From contig CAYLRW010000006.1 of assembly GCA_964386405.1 (NCBI GenBank), positions 1-38,946 of the forward strand: a stretch of DNA of 38,946 nt, given 5' to 3'. The translations under genes and the position numbers were made by a program. The notes beneath the pieces were generated by a model. That model ran no database searches, was not told the origin of the DNA, and saw nothing but the letters and a program-made list of their open reading frames with translations. Positions 33,745-38,946 of this stretch are shown here, piece by piece (the stretch's first letter is position 1; the number at the start of each line of letters is the position of its first letter). Origin of the DNA: RZYP01 sp964386405 (GTDB lineage: Bacteria > Bacillota > Negativicutes > Acidaminococcales > Acidaminococcaceae).

Positions 33745-33777
33745 GAGGAGCGGAACTGACTCATTCCGCTCCTCTTT
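33745..33777. terminator. Hairpin terminator after mrp, strong on the minus strand
   Basis: GAGGAGCGGAA (33745-33755) and TTCCGCTCCTC (33764-33774) form a perfect 11-base stem. On the plus strand only TTTCG follows, whereas on the minus strand GCTTTTTTATTTT follows. It thus serves mrp and would also efficiently stop transcription coming from the right. Confidence 0.82.
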
Positions 33778-33857
33778 CGATATGATTTCACGTGAAAATC
33801 CCTCACTGCCTTGCCTTCTGCCACCAAGGCCTTCGGATATCAACGGAAACCATATCC

Positions 33858-34047
33858 AAAACACCCTTTCAGGGTGTTTTTTCTATTAAGAGGACAGCCA
33901 TCCTGCTGCCCTCTTTTTACATAGGTCCGAGAGTTACCTCCATCAACAGTCTGTTCCATGCACAAACCTTCTGACAACCAAGGGAACCGTAAACCAAACG
34001 CTTCATCTCTTGAAAATCTCTCGCAACCTATGACCTTTGCTCTTTGT
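33858..34047 (-). ncRNA. Candidate structured non-coding RNA (6S-like architecture)
   Basis: A gene-free stretch of about 190 bases behind a good minus-strand promoter (34054-34082). A long closing helix pairs 34018-34032 (CATAGGT and CGAGAG on the minus strand) with 33920-33933, 13 pairs with a small bulge, around 84 bases that include an inner stem GGTTCC/GGAAC. Two further hairpins follow, at 33888-33915 and 33858-33880, the latter with a short T run. Closing stem, open centre, apical stem and total size resemble 6S RNA (ssrS), but I recognise no diagnostic sequence. No ORF with a ribosome site is present. The RNA might continue to the terminator at 33745-33774; bases 33778-33857 hold one more small hairpin (GGATAT/ATATCC). 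Confidence 0.45.
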
Positions 34048-34053
34048 GTTTAA

Positions 34054-34082
34054 ATTATAACTCAAAAACCTCAAAGTTGCAA
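34054..34082 (-). promoter_or_regulatory. Promoter of the candidate RNA
   Basis: Minus strand TTGCAA (34077-34082), 17 bases, TATAAT (34054-34059). It points away from the hypothetical gene at 34164-34586 and into a region without coding sequence. Confidence 0.65.
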
Positions 34083-34163
34083 GTATTTTTCAGAAAATTT
34101 TGTGTATTATTTGTAGCATATATGCACTTTTCAGCTGCCACTTTTCAAGCAGCCAGCATTGTA

Positions 34164-34586
34164 TTATCCCTTTTCCACAACATACTTGGTTATTCCTTTA
34201 AATATATTATCTCTGATACTGCCGCAAGTAACTGTACTCCAACACATATTGCTGCTTTGTTGACAATCAAGGACAAGACCGAAATCAGTATAATCGGTAT
34301 AACCTATAGCTGCGCATTTCACTTCATGTGTACTGCGATTGAATTGGAAAAGGAAGTGTTTCAAAGAAGTACCAAGATGCTCATAACCATTAGTAGACAA
34401 TTTATACTTCTGACGATTAATTATACGTTTTCGCCTGCCAGTATCTTTATAGCCTACAAAAATCCAAGCATCGTACTCTACCCATGTCTGTTTTATTGCT
34501 GTTACTTTCAATTTTGTAGTGTCCAACCAATAACTCTCCGCATAATTGGCAAACAACCTATAATATTTTTTATAGAACTCTTCCAT
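34164..34586 (-). CDS. Hypothetical protein
   Basis: I do not recognise this 140-residue protein. No signal peptide or membrane segment is seen. The layout W-L-DTTKLKV near residue 20, W-x-EYDAWIFVGYKDT, R..KYKLS and a pair of cysteines around residues 90-110 (KCAAIG, VLDCQQ) is reminiscent of small proteins of the surface-adhesin-E type, but these are usually exported, so the similarity is weak. The start is the ATG at 34584-34586 with GAGG eleven bases ahead; a GTG at 34598 is in the site itself. The opposite strand also has a long open frame (34044-34625) rich in Cys, Ile and Phe that looks like a shadow. No promoter is obvious. Confidence 0.5.
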   Translation of the reverse strand: MEEFYKKYYRLFANYAESYWLDTTKLKVTAIKQTWVEYDAWIFVGYKDTGRRKRIINRQKYKLSTNGYEHLGTSLKHFLFQFNRSTHEVKCAAIGYTDYTDFGLVLDCQQSSNMCWSTVTCGSIRDNIFKGITKYVVEKG

Positions 34587-34718
34587 GGCCGACGACACCT
34601 CTCCATGAATTCTACCTTCTGTTAAATCGTCTTTTCGGTGCCAATTGCAAATTATCCTGCATATTTCTATCTTAATTTAAGAAAAAATTATTTTTCAGCA
34701 CTTCTACTTCCTGAAGAT

Positions 34719-34747
34719 TTGTTATTTGTTGCTTACAATGCTATAAT
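34719..34747 (+). promoter_or_regulatory. Promoter of the SGNH hydrolase gene
   Basis: TTGTTA (34719-34724), 17 bases, TATAAT (34742-34747), 37 bases before the ATG. Confidence 0.7.
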
Positions 34748-34784
34748 CAGCAAATAAGAACAGAAATGAGGTCATTTAGCAAGT

Positions 34785-36179
34785 ATGAAGAAATATACTC
34801 TCAAAAAGTCGATATTTTTAAGCCTTGGCTTAGCAACTGTCCTTTCTTCTTTGCATTTTATTCAGGACGAGCAACAACCACAAAGTGCCGAAATAGATTG
34901 TGCCGTAGTTGCCAAAGCACACGCCGCAACTCCTCAATGGCGCAAACCTGCTTCGCCGACAGTGCATTTTTCTGCAAACAATCCTGCTTCTTTACGTCCA
35001 ATGTTAACTTGGACAAAAGTCAAAGGTGCCGTAATATACGAAGTAGAATTTCTACCAGCGCCACTAGCTGCGCTTGATAGAAATGAACTTTCCGAAAATA
35101 ATATTTTCGCTACTCGTCAAGTCTATGGTAACAGTTATAATCCTGATTTGTTAGATTTTGCCGGCACAAGCCCGATTTATTGGCGTGTGCGCGCTCTTAA
35201 TTTTGACGGCGAACCTATAAGCAGTTTTTCTGATCCCGAAAAACTTTATTTTGATGCTTCTGTACAACCAGTCAATGCTCCTGTTCCACATTCTTCCTTT
35301 GGAACAGTTAATGGCTCTACCCTTCTCTATCCTGTCTATTCCTGGATGCCGATAGCTAATGCTACCCAGTATGAAGTTGAACTTTTAGATGCTCCACCAG
35401 AAAACCCTAATGGCATCGAACCTTCTGTGCATCGCATCTGGTCTGCTATAACAGCGCTCTCAGACAAATATGATGATAGTGCGCGTTATTCTTCCAAACC
35501 TTTTTATTGGCGGGTCAGAGCTCTGGATGATAATGGCAACCCCGTAGGTGTTTATTCTGATGCACAGGAATTCACTGTTAATCCTGATGCCGGCTGGGAA
35601 ATTGCTACTTTTGGCGACAGCATAAGTCACGGTGGCGGAAGCATGTCCTATTCACCTGTTGATTGGGAATATAGCTATCAGACTTACCTAGACTTTCCTG
35701 TTATTAACTTATCAGCTAGTGGCGATACCAGCGATACCGCAGTTAGTCGTTTCGATGATGATGTCCTGCCTTTCCACCCTCGCTATCTGATTATTTTGGA
35801 AGGCTCCAACAGTATCCGCGGCGGCACGCCAGCGGAAGAAGTTATCAGCGATCTGAAAGCTATAAAAACCAAGTGTGAGAATAATAATATAGTGCCTATT
35901 TTCATGACGCTTCCACCAATTAATCCTGAAAGCATTGAAAAAGTCTTTAATGAACCTACCTCTGATAATTGGCGCGAAGAAATGGACAAAGTCAATCAAT
36001 ATATCCGCACTGAAACTCTTTGCATCGATTTGGCAATCAGAATGAACTATCCCGGTGGTCTCCTTCCAGAAAGGCTTGCATTGGATGGTCTTCATCCCGA
36101 TATCAATATTAAAAGAAAGATGGCATCCATAATTAATGCCGAATTCCCTAAAATACTTAAATCATTATCACAAAAATAA
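34785..36179 (+). CDS. Secreted SGNH/GDSL hydrolase with two N-terminal Fn3-like repeats
   Basis: A 464-residue exported esterase or acetylhydrolase candidate. A signal peptide is visible (KKYTLKKSIFLSLGLATVLSS). Two repeats follow, about residues 65-165 and 180-265, each with a W at the start (PMLTWTKVKGAVIYEVE, PVYSWMPIANATQYEVE) and ending YWRVRALNFDGEP or YWRVRALDDNGNP, which suggests Fn3-like beta-sandwiches that bind substrate or the cell surface. The C-terminal catalytic domain has block I TFGDSISHGG (Ser), the Gly of block II in NLSASGDTS, block III LEGSNSI (Asn) and block V DGLHPD (Asp-His). GAGG is 13 bases before the ATG, a long spacing. The substrate, perhaps an acetylated polysaccharide or peptidoglycan, is not known. 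Confidence 0.87.
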   Translation: MKKYTLKKSIFLSLGLATVLSSLHFIQDEQQPQSAEIDCAVVAKAHAATPQWRKPASPTVHFSANNPASLRPMLTWTKVKGAVIYEVEFLPAPLAALDRNELSENNIFATRQVYGNSYNPDLLDFAGTSPIYWRVRALNFDGEPISSFSDPEKLYFDASVQPVNAPVPHSSFGTVNGSTLLYPVYSWMPIANATQYEVELLDAPPENPNGIEPSVHRIWSAITALSDKYDDSARYSSKPFYWRVRALDDNGNPVGVYSDAQEFTVNPDAGWEIATFGDSISHGGGSMSYSPVDWEYSYQTYLDFPVINLSASGDTSDTAVSRFDDDVLPFHPRYLIILEGSNSIRGGTPAEEVISDLKAIKTKCENNNIVPIFMTLPPINPESIEKVFNEPTSDNWREEMDKVNQYIRTETLCIDLAIRMNYPGGLLPERLALDGLHPDINIKRKMASIINAEFPKILKSLSQK

Positions 36180-36188
36180 GCGCAAATA

Positions 36189-36227
36189 AACCCATGAGGA
36201 ATTTAAACATCCTCATGGGTTATTAAT
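36189..36227. terminator. Bidirectional terminator
   Basis: AACCCATGAGGA (36189-36200) and TCCTCATGGGTT (36210-36221) form a perfect 12-base stem between the convergent SGNH and DUF1646 genes. AT-rich tails lie on both sides (ATTAATTT on plus, TATTTGCG on minus), neither with a long T run. Confidence 0.75.
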
Positions 36228-36240
36228 TTAACTTGTAAAT

Positions 36241-37275
36241 TCAATTGGCCATATAAATTAATGGAACGGAGAAAACAAGCATGATCGTCAACCCCAAGGG
36301 AATGCCAACCTTAGCCCACTCCTTACTTGGAATATCAAGTTTGTTTGCTGAAATAATATTAGGTATATTTCCCAAGATCAACATGCCACCACTTATTAAA
36401 AGACCCATTAAAATTGCCTTAATCTGTCTGGAAGACATCTTGTCACTAATTTCTGCTGCAGCAAGCGTTGCATTGTCCAATACAGCCGAAATCATATTAA
36501 TCCAGTATAAGATTTCGCTCGGCAGACCAAGGACAAAACGATCAATGACAGGTTTGAGTCCCGTTCCCAGAAAAGTCAAAGCCATAACAAAAAGATAGAC
36601 GTTAAAAGCTCTGAAAATGACGGCATTATAGCTCTCACTCTCGCCATTCTTGCTTATTGCAGCTTCCGCTCCTTGATCTTTTACAAAAAAAGCAGCAAAA
36701 ATTCCTAGAGCAATGACGGTAGGTATAATATAAATGCCAAAATTTCTCAGAAGATACCAAAAATCAACGCCAAGTTTTGAAACAACAATTGTTGCTAATG
36801 GCTCGCCAATAGGAGTCAGCGCCGACCCTAACCCAATAGAAAAACAAGTAATTATCGTCAAGGCGATTTCATCCTTGCGCTTCAACTTTAGAACACCAAC
36901 TATTTCGACAAGGAATAAAGCCGCAATAATCGCAGTGATCAGGCTGGAGATTAATCCTAAAACAACAACAATAAGAAAAACCAATAGTTTATGCGGAACA
37001 AGCTTCTGGATTTGATGAATGTTAGTTGTGATCAAGTCATTACATCTTTTAAATAAAAGTCCGAAAATCAGCACTGCCGCGGCAATCATAAGCGGCTCTT
37101 CCAAGGCCTTCAAAATTAGTCCCCAACTCATTTGATTAGAAACTAAAACAGACGATACGCCCATAACAAAAAGAAACATCTCCAAATTGCGTTCGACTTT
37201 TTTATTTGTAAAAGGCAGTACCAAAACCACAATAACAATTAGACAAAGGACGCTGTACACCATATTTCCAATCAA
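36241..37275 (-). CDS. DUF1646-family membrane protein, putative cation transporter
   Basis: A polytopic membrane protein of the DUF1646 family, distantly related to the NhaD/ion-transporter superfamily. The sequence is about 345 residues, with roughly nine to ten hydrophobic segments. Diagnostic segments are VLPFTNKKVERNLEMFLFVMGVSS at the N terminus, given here for VLPF and NLEMFLFVMG, then FSIGLGSALTPIGEPLATIV in the middle (a helix break typical of ion transporters) and ISAVLDNATLAAAEIS near the end, which resembles the DNAT motif of the superfamily. The start is unsure: the TTG at 37275 lies nine bases after AGGGG, while ATGs at 37296, 37284 and 37281 have none or too short a spacing. 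The transported ion is not known. Confidence 0.8.
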   Translation of the reverse strand: MIGNMVYSVLCLIVIVVLVLPFTNKKVERNLEMFLFVMGVSSVLVSNQMSWGLILKALEEPLMIAAAVLIFGLLFKRCNDLITTNIHQIQKLVPHKLLVFLIVVVLGLISSLITAIIAALFLVEIVGVLKLKRKDEIALTIITCFSIGLGSALTPIGEPLATIVVSKLGVDFWYLLRNFGIYIIPTVIALGIFAAFFVKDQGAEAAISKNGESESYNAVIFRAFNVYLFVMALTFLGTGLKPVIDRFVLGLPSEILYWINMISAVLDNATLAAAEISDKMSSRQIKAILMGLLISGGMLILGNIPNIISANKLDIPSKEWAKVGIPLGLTIMLVFSVPLIYMAN

Positions 37276-37384
37276 ACTCATCATCCCCTTAAACATAATT
37301 TAAGTACAAATGATTTGCGTATCGGCTTAGCGTCAACTCAATCATTCACCTCAATACAACACATCCGCATAGTTCTTAATTTTT

Positions 37385-38581
37385 TTAAGCGCGTCCTTCC
37401 TCGCCTTTTTCTATGATGTAAGCTACAACAGCGTCGCCAGTTATATTAACGGTTGTACGCGGCATATCTAGTACCCTGTCGATACCGGCAACTAATGCCA
37501 CGCCTTCAAGCGGTAAACCTACTGACTGCAATACCATGGTGAGCATGATAAGGCCAGCACCTGGAACACCTGCGGTACCGATAGAAGCTAATGTGCCGGT
37601 AAGAATTATTGTCATCATCTGCGCAGAAGTAAGCTCTATGCCATAGATTTGTGCAACAAACAATGCGCAAACGCCCTGGTATAAAGCAGTCCCGTCCATG
37701 TTGACAGTCGCGCCTAAAGGAAGCACAAAACTTGATATTTCCTTGGAAACGCCCATCTTTTGAACACATTCCATATTAACCGGTAAAGTTGCGGAACTGG
37801 AACAAGTCGAAAAAGCAACCAATTGAGCTGGTAATAAATTCTTAAAAAAAGCAAGCGGATTATATTTACCAATAAACTTTAACATAGCACCATAAACGAA
37901 TACCGCATGTAGGAGACAGCCTAGATATACACAAACAACTACCTTTAAGAGAGGAAGCAAAACACTGGGTCCGTTAGCGGCAACAACCGGGGCAATCAAA
38001 GCAAAAACACCAAGCGGTGCAATTTTCATGATCATATTTACAATGGCATAGCAAGTTTCAGCCAAGCCATCAAAAAAATTAAACACTGTTTGTGCCCGTT
38101 CGCCGACAACAGCGATACCACCGCCAACAAATAAAGCAAAGACGATAATTTGCAGCATATTTGCTTTCAACATAGCATCCATAGGATTGCTAGGGAAAAT
38201 ATCTACGATAACCTGCATGATCGGTGGAGCTTCCTTAGCAGCAGCTTTGACTTCCGCACCAGGCATTGTAAGTCCCATACCTGGATCTAAAATTGTTCCG
38301 AGCACAAGACCGAGAAAGATTGCAAAAGCCGTAGTGCCTAAATAATAGGCAAGCGTTTTAGTGCCTATACGGCCAATTTTCTTCACATCTCCCAAACCGC
38401 AGACACCTACTATTAATGAGGCAAAAACCAGCGGAACGATAATCATCTTAATTAAATTCAAAAAAATAGCGCCAAAAGGAGCAATCCAAGTTTTGGCAAG
38501 TGGTACCCCTTCACTTCCCAGGCCTAGACCGGCCAACACGCCAAGAGCAAGACCAATTAAAATCTTCGTTGATAAATTCAT
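37385..38581 (-). CDS. Dicarboxylate/amino acid:cation symporter (DAACS, GltP/DctA type)
   Basis: Sodium- or proton-coupled uptake of C4-dicarboxylates, glutamate or aspartate across the inner membrane. The 398-residue product has the family's serine-rich hairpin (FSTCSSSATLPVNMECVQK), the cation and substrate motif NMDGTALYQGVCALFVAQ, the second hairpin GTLASIGTAGVPGAGLIM, and the final helix with DRVLDMPRTTVNITGDAV, in which the DRxxDMxRTxxNxxGD pattern holds substrate-binding residues. The start at 38579-38581 has GGGGGA seven bases ahead; the Met at 38614 is further away. Whether it carries Glu/Asp or dicarboxylates cannot be decided. Confidence 0.92.
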   Translation of the reverse strand: MNLSTKILIGLALGVLAGLGLGSEGVPLAKTWIAPFGAIFLNLIKMIIVPLVFASLIVGVCGLGDVKKIGRIGTKTLAYYLGTTAFAIFLGLVLGTILDPGMGLTMPGAEVKAAAKEAPPIMQVIVDIFPSNPMDAMLKANMLQIIVFALFVGGGIAVVGERAQTVFNFFDGLAETCYAIVNMIMKIAPLGVFALIAPVVAANGPSVLLPLLKVVVCVYLGCLLHAVFVYGAMLKFIGKYNPLAFFKNLLPAQLVAFSTCSSSATLPVNMECVQKMGVSKEISSFVLPLGATVNMDGTALYQGVCALFVAQIYGIELTSAQMMTIILTGTLASIGTAGVPGAGLIMLTMVLQSVGLPLEGVALVAGIDRVLDMPRTTVNITGDAVVAYIIEKGEEGRA

Positions 38582-38834
38582 GCACTTTCCCCCTGTTTTA
38601 ATAGCTAATGTCATGTAACAATTTTATTGCATAACAATAAAAAAACTTCATAGATTGTTACCTGCCATCTTTAAAAAATAACAATTTACAAATTAGACGT
38701 ATTTACCAAAAATCCTTCCACAGATTGTCATGTATACAATATTCTTTATTACGAGATTTTGAGTGGACAGAGAAAACCTGTTTTTTTACAGTTTACTTTG
38801 CCATCAGAAAAATGAATGTTTGTTGTAAATTTAC
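38582..38834. other. Intergenic region between the symporter and porin genes
   Basis: Very AT-rich, about 250 bases up to the terminator. It must hold the symporter promoter on the minus strand, but I see no pair of boxes at consensus spacing. Nothing else is recognisable. Confidence 0.5.
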
Positions 38835-38880
38835 AAATGGCTGGAACACTTTTCAAGTGTTCCAGCCATTTCTTATTTTT
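38835..38880. terminator. Terminator of the porin gene
   Basis: A perfect 17-base stem AAATGGCTGGAACACTT (38835-38851) with its complement (38855-38871) and a three-base loop. On the plus strand CTTATTTTT follows; on the minus strand the tail is short (GTAAATTTAC). It lies 21 bases after the porin stop codon and probably acts in both directions. Confidence 0.78.
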
Positions 38881-38891
38881 ATTAACCAAAT

Positions 38892-38946
38892 TTAGAAATT
38901 AAAGGTCACGTCAGTCCAGATCGTCTTGTTATTGCCATCGCCAATC
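38892..38946 (-). CDS. Outer-membrane porin, C-terminal end only (partial)
   Basis: The last 17 or 18 codons of a gene that runs out of the window. The minus-strand reading is IGDGNNKTIWTDVTFNF then TAA. Alternating hydrophobic residues and a C-terminal Phe (WTDVTFNF) are the assembly signal recognised by BamA in outer-membrane beta-barrels. In Negativicutes the usual proteins with this end are SLH-domain porins (OmpM). Only the C terminus is visible, so the subfamily is inference. It shows that the organism has an outer membrane. Confidence 0.6.
   Translation of the reverse strand, partial: IGDGNNKTIWTDVTFNF

Noticed and set aside
33471..33864. Minus-strand ORFs across the mrp 3' end
   Set aside because: They run through the terminator hairpins and antisense to a well-conserved ATPase; shadows.
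34044..34625. 193-residue plus-strand ORF
   Set aside because: Cys/Ile/Phe-rich composition, no ribosome site and complementary to a more protein-like minus-strand frame; it also crosses the RNA promoter region.
1..38946. Mobile elements, CRISPR arrays, toxin-antitoxin or defence genes
   Set aside because: No spaced direct repeats, terminal inverted repeats, transposase, integrase or recognisable defence domains in any frame; the window is housekeeping sequence.

Overview
This window reads as chromosome of a low-to-moderate GC diderm Firmicute, most likely a Negativicutes. The Firmicutes traits are two T-box leaders, an Xpt of the Bacillus type, a beta-type DAHP synthase with an N-terminal ferredoxin-like domain, and strong AGGAGG/GGAGG ribosome binding sites. 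The diderm trait is the 3' end of a gene at the right edge whose product ends in an amphipathic strand with terminal Phe (DVTFNF), typical of outer-membrane porins. I see no transposase, phage gene, CRISPR array or rRNA. Nearly everything is ordinary housekeeping sequence.

Layout. (1) 1-4757, minus: a polA-mutM-coaE-lytic transglycosylase operon, then a promoter and the first bases of a tRNA-Leu. (2) 4764-6201, minus: a class I PLP aminotransferase with its own promoter and terminator. (3) 6334-10292, minus: cca, a NamZ-like (DUF1343) exported protein and an HD-domain protein. (4) 10398-17005, minus: a branched-chain operon ilvN-ilvC-leuC-leuD-leuB-ilvB behind a leucine-type T-box; leuA and ilvD are not here. 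(5) 17227-17808, plus: xpt, convergent with serA (minus), which has a serine-type T-box (UCC specifier). (6) 20014-20613, plus: a TetR regulator. (7) 20673-31947, minus: an approximately 11-kb operon with two DAHP synthase paralogues, tyrA, aroB, aroA, nhaA, aroC, pheA, aroE, aroK and aroQ. This is the whole route from PEP plus erythrose-4-phosphate to chorismate, plus the Tyr and Phe branch enzymes. (8) 32029-38946: a TSUP permease, an Mrp/NBP35 ATPase, a candidate structured RNA, a small hypothetical protein, a secreted SGNH hydrolase, a DUF1646 permease, a dicarboxylate/amino acid symporter and the porin 3' end.

The main discovery is in front of the aromatic operon. Between a consensus promoter (31919-31947) and an intrinsic terminator (31669-31698) lies an unlisted 45-codon ORF (31738-31875, minus) with a good RBS. 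Residues 9-28 contain ten aromatic residues in twenty (2 Trp, 4 Tyr, 4 Phe). The transcript also carries competing helices over those codons. This is the architecture of a ribosome-mediated attenuator sensing all three aromatic amino acids. It controls a full shikimate operon in a genome that uses T-boxes for its Leu and Ser operons.

The biosynthetic blocks appear independently controlled by amino-acid supply: Leu-tRNA for ilv-leu, Ser-tRNA for serA, and Phe/Tyr/Trp through leader-peptide translation for aro. The two DAHP synthases are almost identical in the catalytic barrel but diverge in the N-terminal regulatory domain, suggesting a second layer of differential feedback inhibition.
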